DNA of 64,000 nucleotides from NCBI GenBank assembly GCA_029448655.1, contig JACCLO010000003.1:4216001-4280000 (forward strand). Direction: 5' to 3'. This document shows positions 33,552 to 47,801 of the stretch, one piece after another. This DNA is from Wolfiporia cocos (lineage: Eukaryota; Basidiomycota; Agaricomycetes; Polyporales; Phaeolaceae). The position numbers and the translations under genes were made by a program. How positions within the stretch are numbered: position 1 is the first letter of the stretch; each line of letters opens with the position of its first letter. Under the pieces are notes generated by a model. The model was not told the DNA's origin. It saw only the letters and a program-made list of their open reading frames with translations, and ran no database searches.

Positions 33552-33828
33552 TGTGAGGCTGCTGGATGGAAGGAACTAAAGCTGCATGTCCAACTCCAAC
33601 TCGGGGCCGGGTTGGTTTGTCAGCGCACGCTCGAGCGCCGGGCATCATTGACTTGATCGATTGATCGTCGTCTGTTGAACGTTTGAACGTTGATCCCAAG
33701 CTCGTGAGAGTCATTGCAGCATGTAATATCGCTAGCTGAAAGAAAGTATCATACGTATGATAATAAACTCGTTCCTTCATTGCTCAATAATCGTTTAATT
33801 GCAGAAGACTATGGCAGACACGCCTTGG

Positions 33829-34300
33829 CCGAAGTTTTTGATGAATTGCTTCGTCTGGGCTGCTCGGGACAGCGCCATTGACGAGAATGCCTATTTTAGA
33901 CTTTATGTGCAGCTGCTTTACTATCTGATGGGCCTTTCGACATCGTCCCGCATTTCCACGCTAGGTACAGAACTCCCGACATCGGCGCCACTTGTACGGA
34001 TTCAACCAGCACCCGGTCTTAGTCATCATGCATCATAATAATTAATCCTTCCGCGTCAATTATCGTGAATTCGCAGCGCAAGAAAGCCGATCAGAAAATG
34101 CGGGACCTCCGTCTGGATGTCGTTACCCCGACTCTACCCAGAGTGAGCGCCTTTGGATCTAGGCTCTTATTCTACCGCTACGACTAAGCGACTAACATTG
34201 ACACCCCTCGTGTCACCATCACCAATCCTGATATCGTGAGCGACGTAGGGCCGGAGCCTCGCTGCAATTATGATCCGCATACTGCCTTCATGACGTCTGT
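33829..34300 (+). pseudogene. Relic of a FunK1-associated basidiomycete protein
   Basis: Frames read MADTPWPKFLMNCFVWAARD, ENAYFRLYVQLLYYL, FDIVPHF and, further on, QKMRDLRLDVVTPTLPRVSA with FGSRLLFYRYD, a stop, then DTPRVTITNPDIVSDVGPEP. The pattern resembles the domain often found near or fused to fungal-type protein kinases (FunK1) in Agaricomycetes (a 'G.kl.fY..d' block followed by a 'DvaP..RW..D' block). This family recall is from memory. Stops and frame changes show that it is broken. Confidence 0.45.
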
Positions 34301-35199
34301 GATGCTGATCTATCACATATAAGTGCTTCATGCTCTGTACATGCCAGTAAATATACGAATGTCAAGACATCTGGCTATCATCAAGTTCGCACAGATCGGT
34401 GGTCGAGGGAGTTAACTTTAAAACACTGTATCAGTAAACACGCCTCACCCATTCAAGGCCAACCTAACTTGAAGCGTACAACTGTTGGAACATCAGTAGC
34501 ATCTCCACTTTCCACGGCAGTGTATTGCTGATCACAAGTGGAAGTTCAGGCAAAAATATGTTCTTTGATTACTTGCTACGATCTCGATACCCTCGTTTTT
34601 ACGTCCCAATCAGACAGATGAGATTATTCTGTACCATCTACTTTCGCCGAAGTCCATCTACTATTCAATAGGAATGCAAATGCTTACTAGTCGACCAACT
34701 CGACCCATTTGGACTAATGTGGCGCATCGCTCTGGCAAGAGTATGTTGACGATTTGTTTTAGCTTCACATGACGAAAACACTTATCAGCTAATAGACGCG
34801 ATCATGGACTCTACGAGGTCGTGTGTAGATTAATTCCCTGTAACACAATCAGGCGATGGTCAAAGGGCGAGTACCACAAAGGGTGCGATTTGATATTTGG
34901 GCGGTCGACAGCTGCCCTTGAAGCCGGCAGTATTATTGAGTCGCGCATGGGCGAGAGTCTGAGCAGAGCGATACTGTAAGACGTCATTGTTACTTGAGCG
35001 CTCTACACGCACAAGTAACGAAAGATCTAACGCAAATCTCTCACTGTTAACATTGCATTCTTGCCAAGCAGACCTCACGTATTGTCATGCTACCATCTCT
35101 CGAACCAGTTCAGTTACGAAGGTGAGGTCCATGGTATAGTATAAATCCTAGCATAGACAGATATGCTACAGAGATGATATAAGTCCCGTCAGGGTGAGT
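34301..35199. other. Intergenic, no gene recognised
   Basis: Short frames only (for example 34860-35078, minus, 72 codons, no recognisable features). It contains the 3' flank of the GH47 gene. Confidence 0.5.
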
Positions 35200-37376
<2,177 letters not shown>

Positions 37377-38175
37377 ATCGAAAGTACTGACGGAGGCGTT
37401 GTGGTCGCTAGAGATGTGAAAGCGGTAGCCTAATCGCAGGGGTAAAACGAGGCGTTGTTTTCGTGGGAGATCGCGCCAGGCAACCCTAGTTGAGTGAAAG
37501 GAGACACGTCTCTGATCTGTGGTGATGAGTCAGATGGCTCGTGCGTGTTCTGGGAAGAGGTAGAAGGCATAGAACACCGAACAGAGCTCGTCTGACCAGC
37601 AAGCGACCACTGAATTCGGGCCAAGGCGACCGGGCCAAGGCGACAAGTTGCCGCGCGGGTGCTAATTCACCATGAGCGTCTGTTCCCGATCACAGATCGT
37701 CTCCGAATTGGGAAGGTCAGTATGTTCGTCGTTGAGGTATAAATGTCATGCAATACATCACAACGTCACTTAGCTTCATGTGTCATATTTCAGAATGCAC
37801 CTATGTATCCTAGCATCATCTGCTCGCGCGACAATACTCCAACAGCGCCTGTGGTGAATCAAGTAGTACTCTCCAGAACACCAATAGTCAGTAATAATAT
37901 TACAGAGACACTGCTACTAGTGACATGCGTATCCGCGACCGAACTGGTGTAGTTGTTTCATACAGGGGGGACTCTTGTTAGTGGACGCGGAAACCAGATA
38001 ACAGATGAGTCTTTGGAATCTTGTACATCGCATACGTTGTGTAGGGATTCGGTCAAGTCCACAGCGAGATGAGGTACCGGAATGGGAGAGGGGGTTGATG
38101 ATGGCATCGACATATGTGTAGTAGGAATGATGTGTCGTCTCGGTACCGCAAGATCATGTGCATAAACGCCGTATT

Positions 38176-38788
38176 AGGTGTTTGCGTTGAGCTTGATGAT
38201 CTCAAGCTTATCTGCACCCTCTGAACTCTTGTGAGCGCTGGAGTACGCGGCACGCTCTGCACCATCAGTGCGGAGATCAAAGAAAACGACAAGGTGGCTG
38301 GGTGAGCCCGAGTCGTCCAGCGTTTTCAGCTCGAGATCAAGGCCCTCGAGGAGAGGTAGCCTGGTGTGTAAAGTGTCAAAGCCCACTATGATTGACCACG
38401 AATATTAGGAGGCCTACTCTCTACACTCATCGTGGGCTAGCGGAATCGACAAAGCTCCGCGGCAGAGATCGTACGACGCATCAACCTCCGATGGCCACAC
38501 GGTTATGATGACGCTCCCAGGCGGGGACGAAGCATCACTGTTCCCAGACGAGGGGAAGGGATGTAAGGAGCACTCGTGTGATGAGGCCGTGCGCTGACAT
38601 GTGCAACCCGAGTCAGACTCGGAGTCCACGTGCGTCACCCCGCTACCGCTACACCGCGAGTGCCGCAGTGATGTCTCAGCGACTGCTTCACCGCACATCG
38701 GAGAGGGGAATACAGCGGGTGTGCAAGCAGGGAGCATTTTTGGGAGCATCGGAAGCCTGAGGGGCGATGAGATGGACTGCTGCGGCAT
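38176..38788 (-). CDS. Hypothetical protein, two probable exons
   Basis: A first frame from MPQQSISSPLRLPMLPK (38788) is Ser/Pro-rich and ends near 38414 with VDASYDLCRGALSIPLAHDE. A second (38174-38386) reads VGFDTLHTRLPLLEGLDLEL then HLVVFFDLRTDGAERAAYSS. A short GT-AG intron between them is plausible. No domain is recognised. The second exon looks like a folded alpha/beta segment. Function unknown. Confidence 0.35.
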
Positions 38789-40382
38789 TGTCTGATGGCC
38801 ATTGTCCGCAGATTCGTAACCTTTTATACACGGCGAGGCGGGAAATGCAGCTGGTACTGGTAGATGGCGAGGACGTCAAAATGCCTACCATATAAGGGGG
38901 GGATCGGAGCTTAAATCTGCTTCCTGAAGAGACCACTAGCGTCATGGTCCCGCCTCCGGTGATAGAGCATGGTCCAGACGTAAGGCCTTAAGGCTTCGCG
39001 AGGAACGACATTTCGCAGATGTGTAATCTTGTCAGCGGGTCTCATGACATTGAGATGCTTAAGCCGGACGCTTGAGGAGTTGTGACGCTTCAATATTCCA
39101 ATCGACGCTAAAGTACTGAGCGGCGTTTGAACAGGGAGCGCCGAGACGCGATCACGAGACCAACTGCTTGGCGCGTCCGGCATGACGCGTCGCGAGTCGA
39201 TCAAAATATACTCTGTCCTCGTCGTAATGCACCCCTCTATGACATTGGTATACGTACATACGTTACTAATCCAGCATCTTACTTCGTGAGAGGCTGATAT
39301 TACTCAGAATCCTCGGCTGTGACTGCACTGTTCAAACTGTCGGCTTATCGCTTCCAAATCCACCGGAATGGCGAGACATCCGAATGTTCGATTCCTCTTG
39401 CGGCATGGTTCTATAAGTATTCTGATATGCTAAGATACCACTGAACCCTATTGACTCATTAAGGTAAGGCTATATTCGTGATGGTCGTCTTACTTACATT
39501 ACCTCTAATTCGGATACCAATGAAGGGTTCAGACTAGTACTTATGTGTGGTGTGCTTGCGTCTCCTATATTATCGAAATGTTGCGCAACAGATATAAAAT
39601 TGAGTTCGGTGCATATCAAGTGGATCTTAGGTGTCAGCCGGATCATGAACCCAGTACAACATCGACGGGTAGCGCAGGATCTAGTATACACGATCGACTG
39701 CAACTCCAAAATCACACTAACTATACAAGGCTATCTACAAAACTGAAGGAAAAGTCGGAAAGATATGGTACACAACTACCAAGGAAGCAATCTATGGTAC
39801 AGCAGAGATATCATTGCTAATGATTTAGCAAAATAAGAATAAAAAGCCAGCCGCAAACATAGAATAGCTTTATACCCATGGTATCTCCCCAATGCGAGAT
39901 TCCACCCCACTTCCACTTGTAGAAGGGTCCACGGCGCTTGTACACTTCAGTACTCGTCTCAGTGCGGCATCCCCTCCCTCTCGCTCTACATTCTTGCGCT
40001 CCGCCCACAGTTCTACGCGCACCCGTATAGTCGTAAGAATACTTAGTGACTAGGGGGAGGAGAATGCCAACTACTGGGCGTTGGCAGAAGGGGGGCTCGA
40101 GAGTGGAACGGGGCGCAAGAATGGACGCGGGGGCAGAATGCGCGTGCTCTGATCACGGGACGTATACGCACAGATTTTGGACGACTCGGCGACAGCAGTC
40201 CCGGGAAATGGACTCGAGCCGAGGGAGAGCTGCAGGGCATTAGAAGGTGCAGAGGGAAGATGTGTACTGCTATGTGGTGTAAGACCGGTGTACAGGTCCT
40301 CCAACGTCTTCAATCCACCGTTCTGAAGATCAGGAATGGCAGACAGCCTACAATAGGGGTGCCTGAAATCAGGAAATTATGT
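38789..40382. other. Mostly non-coding; one weak minus-strand frame
   Basis: A 97-codon minus frame (38911-39204; LKRHNSSSVRLKHLNVMRP) and several shorter ones lack family features. 39205-40050 is AT-rich with no recognisable gene. I see no repeats with clear ends. Confidence 0.4.
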
Positions 40383-40670
40383 CTACTCGGCGAGGTAGAC
40401 GAAGACATACGTCGAATCTTTGTCATGATTCCGTGAACCGAACACAGAGACGTCGCTATATGACGAGAGCGAGCGACAGACTCCACACCGGTGGTTAATC
40501 TGTGTTGCCGTAATTGTGAAACCACAAGAGGGGCAAGGCAGGATATCGGACTGAAGACGCATGAAGGCTATATTGGATGGCGATTGGGACGTTGGCGGGG
40601 CAAGTAAACCACTCCCTTCATGCACTATCACGCGTGCATATATACTGGATCGGCTAAAGGCTGACCGCAA
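40383..40670 (-). CDS. Hypothetical small protein with CxxC pairs
   Basis: A 95-codon minus frame contains DILPCPSCGF and NHRCGVCRSLSSY, two CxxC pairs spaced like a zinc ribbon. It could be an exon of a larger gene. No neighbouring exon was confidently joined, so coding status is uncertain. Confidence 0.3.
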   Translation of the reverse strand: MRSAFSRSSIYARVIVHEGSGLLAPPTSQSPSNIAFMRLQSDILPCPSCGFTITATQINHRCGVCRSLSSYSDVSVFGSRNHDKDSTYVFVYLAE

Positions 40671-41038
40671 TACTCGAGGCTGGCAATTTCATACGTACCG
40701 CTGTATAAGGAGTCGTGGAACGTTTACAATCATCTTCAGAACAGTGCCAGCGCTAGCAGCTCAATATAGAGCGAGGGCGAGCGTCAAACGGACCGCGTGG
40801 ATCACAGCCGTTGCCAGCCTCGCTTCAGATTTGCATCAAACCGGACGGAACAGGCATCGCCAGTAAATAACATGTTGTCTCCACGCGCTGCTTTTGCAAT
40901 ATATAGTTAGCATCAGTGGCATCCCGGCCATACCGGTGCATTGTGGGCGTATGTTGATACGACGCGACGCACACGCGAGGCGCGATTCTCTACAGAGCGG
41001 CGTCCTCAACGGCATCGAGGTCCAGAATGGAAGAAATG

Positions 41039-43159
41039 TCACGACTCATCGACATCCATTGCATTTTTATCACCCACATCGGGAACATGCACCGTGGCAT
41101 CAGCCGCACCGTCGTGTGCATCTGACCTCGCCCGTTTGCTCTCCCTCTGGCGATCGGCGTCCTGTGCATCCCCGGTTTGAAGCTGTGCCTGCTCCTGGAG
41201 CTTCTCGGCGAGCGCCCGTTTCTTCTTCAGTCGTGCGAGCTCGCGCTGCGTGAGCTCCTTCCTCTGCGCGCCTTTGCCCTTTCCCCGTGCTTGCTCCGCC
41301 TCGGGCTCGGGCGTCGAATCTGCTTCCGCGAGCAGGTCCCGCCGCAACGGGTCGTGCTCGGGGTCGACGTTCTTGGGCATGGCCGACAAGGCAGAGTACA
41401 CATCGAGCGTCTTCAGCTCCGCGGACGAGGCTGTACATTTTCCATATCAGTACCCGACATATCTGCGAGCCATTGTCCGAATACCTGGAATTGCACATGC
41501 CATCTGTAATGATGCGGCTAGAGGCGGTGCGTCATTTGGGGGTAATAATGTCGGCTGAAATAAGAGGCCTCAGTTGGTATCTGCCACTATCCAACCAGGT
41601 TTGTTACGTACTGTTCCGGAGGCCCATGACACGGCTGCAACAAGGGGCTTGTCAGAACCATCCTCAGCGTCGCTCGCCGGATCGAGAGTAAGCCATGTCG
41701 TGTTGACCGAGTCAACAGCAAAATCGATAATAGGCTGTCCAACATCAAGAGAGTGTACCTGTGGTGCTGACTCTACACCTTCAGGGAAGGAGCAATAAAA
41801 GAGAGCAGTCGCTCTAAGTCGTGGTTAGACTCGATGTCAGTAATATCACAAATAAATCGTACATACCCGACTGCACTGAATATCAGGAAACGACCGTGCG
41901 TGCCCAGGTCGAGTGACTGTATTTTGTGAACGACGAGGACCAATTTGTCTTCTTCTTTTGTAGTAGTCGCGGCATCGTCGCCTGTTTCCACGGTATCTTT
42001 TTCCCCCGGTACAGGAGTGTCATCTTCTCCCTCAGCAGCATCGTCATCGCCCTCTTTCTCTTCAGCCTCCGCTACATCAGGCGTACCCTCCGCCGTGCTC
42101 GCGCCTGCCTTCGTCTGTGCCTTCCGGGCCCTTCTCCTCTGCTTTCGTGATGGTTTCTTCACGGCCTCGCCATCTTCTTCGTCCCCACCCTCGCCCCTCC
42201 ACTTGCCCTTGGGCGCACGTATTTTTATGAACGGCTCCACCGTCTCCAAGATGGGTACTTCGGTGAATAGCGTGCCCGACATCCAATCCCACACCTTCAG
42301 CATCGGGTCTCCGCCGCCAGACACCAGCGTTCCCGGGGCGAATGTGGGGATGTGGATTGTGGAGACAAACCTGTGTCCGTGCCGCCAGCGGCTTCATGAG
42401 GCACATACAGATATCCAACAACATGAGACACGCACTTCTCGTGCCCGAGACAATACCGCTCGATCACATAGCCCTTTGGGTACCAGCTAACACGGATGTG
42501 TTCGTCACGGTCCGCTGTGATGATGTACTTCTCGTCCGGCGTGAGCAGGAAACATGTGAGCAGCGAGACATGCCCAAGGATGAGCGTTCCGCCAGATGGG
42601 TTTTCGTGAGAGGTGAGTGCTCCGCGTTTTGAACTACCGACAAGCGGAGCGGAGGACGGCTCCGGGGTTGCAGCAGGATGAAGAGGGTAGATGAATATAT
42701 CCCCGAACTTGTCGGAGACGACAATAGTTTGCCCATCTCGCGTGAAACTGATATCCGTTGGCTTTTTCGGAAGTTCTCTGAGAGTTACATCTCTGTGAGC
42801 CTCCAAACGATGCTGTGGTCGCGTTCCAGAGCATAGCCTCGCACCTCTCGCTCAGCAATGTCAGCCCGTCGATAGCCCAGACCTTGAGCTTTTTGTCGTC
42901 TCCCACCGTAGCAACATGCGTGAAGCCATCATCCACTACAGCGCAGCGGATGGGTCCTGACTTGAGCAACGATCCCTTCTCCGCGCCGTCGAGGCGCGTT
43001 GTAGAAGCGATCAACTCGCCACTCCTGTGCGGGTTAGCATACGTCCAAACAGGTGGTGGAGCTAACGTACTGAGAGTCGACAATCTGTATATGTGAACCG
43101 GTGATTACCACCGTACGGGAGGGACCCAGCAACAATCGCGAGTGAGGAAAGTTGGCCAT
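41039..43159 (-). CDS. TRM82: tRNA m7G46 methyltransferase non-catalytic subunit (WD40)
   Basis: This is a WD40 protein that stabilises the catalytic Trm8 subunit for m7G46 formation in tRNA. The start MANFPHSRLLLGPSRTVVIT is spliced to SGELIASTTRLDGAEKGSL, with GDDKKLKVW, LPKKPTDISFTRDGQTIVVS, KFGDIFIYPLHP, SHENPSGGTLILGHVSLLT, YIITADRDEHIRVSWYP and SGGGDPMLKVWDWMSGTL. An acidic/basic linker (KQRRRARKAQ, many E/D) follows, then VHKIQSLDLGTHGRFLIFSA, and a coiled, lysine-rich tail ending DKNAMDVDES. The GT-AG introns I joined keep phase. Length and tail are as in basidiomycete Trm82. It is transcribed divergently from the TMEM97-like gene ~350 bp away. Confidence 0.92.
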
Positions 43160-43506
43160 ATTTTGGGCTTAGAGAATTTCGTAGAAGACGCCTGGCGTAG
43201 TCCTGATAACTCGGGCTGCGAGCTTTTTCCCCCTCACAATGGTAAGATATCTCTACGCGTAGACTCAAGCTATCCTCAGAATCCTAGATGGACGGCCGCA
43301 GGTACGGTACACTGGGTAACGGAAGATAATCGCGTCGCACCGCAGGCGCCCATCATTTCGAGCGCCAAAACGACGCGCTCGCTGCTCAGCCACTCTCGCG
43401 TTTCTCCGCGAACGCGAATTGTCCTTATCAAGAGGCAGGCTTCAACACCATTCATCTCAGCGCCCCTGTATTGCGTAACCTGTTCGACCCTCACCCATTT
43501 GCTGCG

Positions 43507-44264
43507 ATGTCCAGATTACCGCTCACTTCGCGTCCCCTGGACCTGCTGTACTTTGCGTTCTTCCTGGTAAGCAATTACGCTCACTGAAGTCATCGGATTG
43601 AGTTGTGATCAATATGCGCCATCTATAATCATAGATGCACGCGACAGCTACAGTGTTAGTGGACTTACAAGTTGTGTACCCTCCGGCACTCGTACCCCAA
43701 TTCATGAAAGAAATCACGCAATACTACATGGCTACATACAATGACCCACTCATTGGCGGAGTAATGGGATTCTTCGGGAATTCGGATAGCTTCGTGTGGT
43801 TCAAGACGTTCATACTCATGGAAGGGTACGTACCACCAGGTTTTAGGTATTTTGAGCATCATAATGGATGTCGTCTCTTACGAGTGCAGGTTCTTCCAGC
43901 TCCCTGTCTTCATTCTTGGGATGCGTGGACTATGGAGAGGTAGGGTGATTTAAAGGTGAACCAAACTCTCGCTGAACCTTCTCCAGATTCACGCTCCATC
44001 TACGTGCTGCTCCTCATATACGCAGCTTCCGCGAGCACGACAACCTTACCCTGTGTCGCTGTCATCCTCACCACCCCGCTCACGTCTGCAGAGACTCTCG
44101 CGGCGAAGATCATATCCATCACACCGGTCCAGCGCACGGGCCTCCTCGCCAGCTACATCCCGTTCTTCGCCCTCCCGTTGCTTATGACGGTAGATATGGC
44201 ATTCCGCGTGCTCAAGCTCGTGCACGTGGGAGCCTCTGCGCAGGCTGCAGCCAAAAGCAAGTAA
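43507..44264 (+). CDS. TMEM97/sigma-2 receptor-like EXPERA membrane protein
   Basis: Four exons. MSRLPLTSRPLDLLYFAFFL joins MHATATVLVDLQVVYP, then ALVPQFMKEITQYYMATYND, FVWFKTFILMEGFFQLPVFI, DSRSIYVLLLIYAASASTTT and LLASYIPFFALPLLMTVDMA. This is a four-helix EXPERA-domain protein of about 170 residues ending in a Lys-rich tail (AAAKSK) that fits ER retention. Family members handle sterols or act as sterol isomerase-like proteins in the ER and endolysosomes. All three introns are GT-AG and in phase. It looks intact. Confidence 0.85.
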
Positions 44265-44639
44265 TTTGAAATCGGCGTCAGTCAATCTATGGGATCAATT
44301 GTTATTCGAATGTCGGGTTGGCTTCCTTGTGCCTCAGGTTCATTGGATGTGGATCAGGTCTCGTTACTCGGCGCTGGAAAGGCCTTTAAGTCTCATTTTC
44401 TCGCATTGCAAGTACTGACGTTGTCAGCGGGGTACGCTCATGTGGACTCGGGCAATATCTTACTGCAGACGCCCACATTCAAGAGCGCTAGCATACACGG
44501 CATGTTTTGTATGCCCGACGTGGTCCTTGCACAGATTATGGAGTGACCGATTGCTCATTACATTGACAATTCAGACCATACAGCTATCTCCGTACATGAT
44601 GTATGCGCAAATTCATCACGATCCCAAGAGCGAAGTGAT

Positions 44640-46660
44640 ACAGCCTCGAACACTAATTAGACCGTCATAATCCCTATTGCACCAAGACTCCAACATGATG
44701 ATGCCAAGAATCCCTTTAACCAGCGGTAGCATATCCCCAATACAATACAATCCCCGAATGTGGAAAGCAACACAGAAGCTTGAGACATTATCATATGCGC
44801 CAACAATCATACCAGCATCGGGATCTTCTCTTCGACATTTGTCTTGCTGTGCCCGATCTGTACACCCGTAACCGTCGGTTGGGGTAGCAGGTCGTAGATC
44901 TTGTGGCTCATGATCCAAGAGCTCAACAGCACTGTAATTGAATCATCATCAGCGCTACAAATGGGCATATGAAGCCACTATGATCACCCTTCGGGAGCAC
45001 CGAGTAGGCTATGATATAATTCAGGTCGTCCTTGCGCTGATAAGCAAGTAATGTCAATTGAGCACCTATATACGAATGTAAAGACTGTCCATGCTTACCA
45101 AGAAAACTGCTACGATCGAGCCCAGGCTATCCGCGCCTTTGTCAGTAAACGTACATACGGATGCGCGAAGATCACGTACGTTGCAGGTGCGTTGGTCCAC
45201 ATGGTATACCGCATGAACGTCTGTGGCCATGTCCTCTTCCTGAGATTGACATTAATTAGTAACACTATGTCGGATTGTGATGTGGAAGTCACTAACTCGG
45301 GGGATGCTGAATGAAGCCCCATCAAGATCCCACACAGCGCCGCAGTTATGTAGACATTGGAAGAATATGTAAGAAACGGGCTTGTCCTCAGCAGCCACTA
45401 CACAGAACCATTAGCTGAATGATGACCACGAAAAGTGCCCAATCCGCGTTGCTGACCGAAATTCTGTCCAAGTCATAGTCCCCGCACGAAAGGCTGCAAA
45501 TACAGCATGAGCTACCACACATGTAACTAATCCTGAACCTGACCTCTTTATAGCGTAGACTTCGCAAGGAAAGTTATTAATGCTGAATAGCTATATGCTT
45601 GAACACGTACGAGCAATAGACACTACACTCGACAATTTAGGTCAGCCAGAGTTCTCATGATATGAAGAACTACGCACCACTGCCGAAGGCTCCAGCAATA
45701 ATCTATCGGGTTGTGAACTGATGATTATTCAGTGCGCGATGTGACTCAGAGTACATACCGAAATCATAAATTGAACAGTGGCAAGCCATGTCAACTTCCC
45801 TCGGGCCACTGAGAGATGTAAGTTCAGCAATATAGGGGCATTACTTGATCCTTACAGTCTAGAAGCCTTCGAATGTAATCCCTATGGGTCTTCAAGTTAT
45901 ATACGCAACGAACTCTTCCAAGCTCGACTTACCCTCGCACAATGGTATCAATCACGCTCTTGAATACCAGAAAATCCAGTAAACGAAGATGCAAATGCGA
46001 TGTCCATACTTACCGCGGTCAATAGTATACCCTGTTCGCATGTATGTTTCATGAACAATATTTTCGCCTAGCGTCTTGCACTTACCGATGACAACCTGTC
46101 GCAAGAAAACTGTTGAGAATGGATTGTATCAGAATGAAACAAGATATGGACAGACCATGTCATGTCGTTGACGACCAGAGAATCCACGAAGTTGACGAAG
46201 ATGTAGGTATAGGCGAACCGCACGACCAGAAAAGTATGTACCGCGTCAAGAAACCTAGAAGCCCTGTTGAGTCCCGATATAGCCTCTTCACGCGAGAAAC
46301 GAGGTGTACCAAAGAGCGAGAAGCTGCGAAATATTGACAGCAATTGAGGATTAATCAACGTCCCGGATACTCAGAGATTCTAGACCGGCCCGACGTACGG
46401 TAGAACGCCATGATAAGGACTGTTCGCGATCTCGGATCAAGTAACATTGCACCAGAATGATCCCCGTAAGTCTACCATTAGCGACACTGTCAATATGTCC
46501 GTTTCATGTCGAGAGAGAAGCATACAATAGTGAAACGACATTCGCTATGTCAAACAACCTCAGCACCTTGTTACGTCCCGTCTTGGACACCGAGCGATGC
46601 GGGCTTACCTGAGAAGACTGCTCCCACGGACTCTTCCAGGTGGAGCTGCATCTTCGACAT
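44640..46660 (-). CDS. DUF6534-like seven-transmembrane protein (model incomplete)
   Basis: The start MSKMQLHLEESVGAVFS (46660) is the usual 'ES.GA.f.G' beginning of the basidiomycete DUF6534 family. Later segments include FLDAVHTFLVVRFAYTYIFV, NFVDSLVVNDMTWSVHILF, VARGKLTWLATVQFMIS, IIAGAFGS and YITAALCGILMGLHSASPEL. Each is a predicted helix separated by ~50-nt introns. The C-terminal exons (about 44640-45010) could not be joined with confidence and one has a stop, so the gene may be broken at its 3' end. Family function is unknown; these are integral membrane proteins expanded in mushrooms. Confidence 0.5.
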
Positions 46661-47801
46661 GATGGTTCGGGGTAATGGATAATGAGGAAAGGCGCGGTAA
46701 CGAGGCGTCCTTATGTAATTTAAACGTCCTGACTTGGAATGGCCACCTCCTGGGCCACAAGACCTGTCACGTTGGCCGCGGAGGATACAAGCGGAAGTGA
46801 CAAGTTTGAGATTACTTCTGCGGTACGTTCGACCTCTGTCCAATTTGCGCCAAGCCACTGTCGAAGTAAAGGAGTAAGTTGTGAGTACGACGGATACGGC
46901 AATCACACCTCGAGGCGGATAAAGTGTAGTTTCGCACGCCGAGGAGGGTGATCGATCGGGGTGCGCTCTTGTGTCTCGGAACTTGCCATACCATAGCAAC
47001 TTTCGAAACAAACCTCTTCGGGCGCCTCCGCTCGAGTAGCGCGAACTAAACGCAGATCGCATACACTCGGAAATATTGCCACAGCACCTGATAGCTATGC
47101 TTTGGATTTGCTACATACAAACTTGCTATGTGGCGTTTGCTTCTATCAGGTATCCATGGCGAAATCGCTTCCGTCAATTTGTGCGCATCGTGATGCGCGG
47201 TCCCCACGTTGTGGTCTCCCTACGTCAAACTCTTACAGGCACCATCTGTCAGGGTTTGCCTAGAGACAATAACTCAATGCCTTCTGAACAACGTTTTCCA
47301 ATTTAGATAAAGTGAGCTCATCACCGCCAGCGTGATTTGAATCCTAACTAGCGACCCTTTATTATGTGCACTGACACATCACATATCGGTAACTGCTCAT
47401 GGCACGATTCAGTAGATCAGATATTCCAGCATGAAGCGTTGCGAGCACATAATTTGCTAAGATACAGCCCGGTTATGGTTAAAGTATGCTCCCCTCGATG
47501 CGTGCTCACCGCCGGCGGTAGCATTTACTGCGCCAGTGCGCTTAATATAACCGGCCAGGCACAGAACATCCTTCACGGGTCCGGGGTGATAGTACTACTG
47601 AGATACATAAACCCTGACTCAGGAGGTCGGAGATGAACTCTCATTCCGCGATCCAGACGTTCTGTCACTTTCGACCTCTGTATTCTAGTCCCTTTCCGCC
47701 GCGAGCACGCCACTCATAGACGCAGCTTGCTGGCAAGCGCCGCACGATAGACTGTAGCCCTTTGTATCCAGCGAAAACACCCACATTCCTTTACCATAAT
47801 C
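46661..47801. other. Divergent promoter region, no gene recognised
   Basis: Over 1.1 kb between two divergently transcribed membrane-protein genes. Short frames show no family features. Confidence 0.5.

Noticed and set aside
46571..47062. 163-codon minus-strand frame overlapping the DUF6534 start
   Set aside because: Only the last ~17 residues (MSKMQLHLEESVGAVF) belong to a gene; the upstream part is promoter sequence without features.
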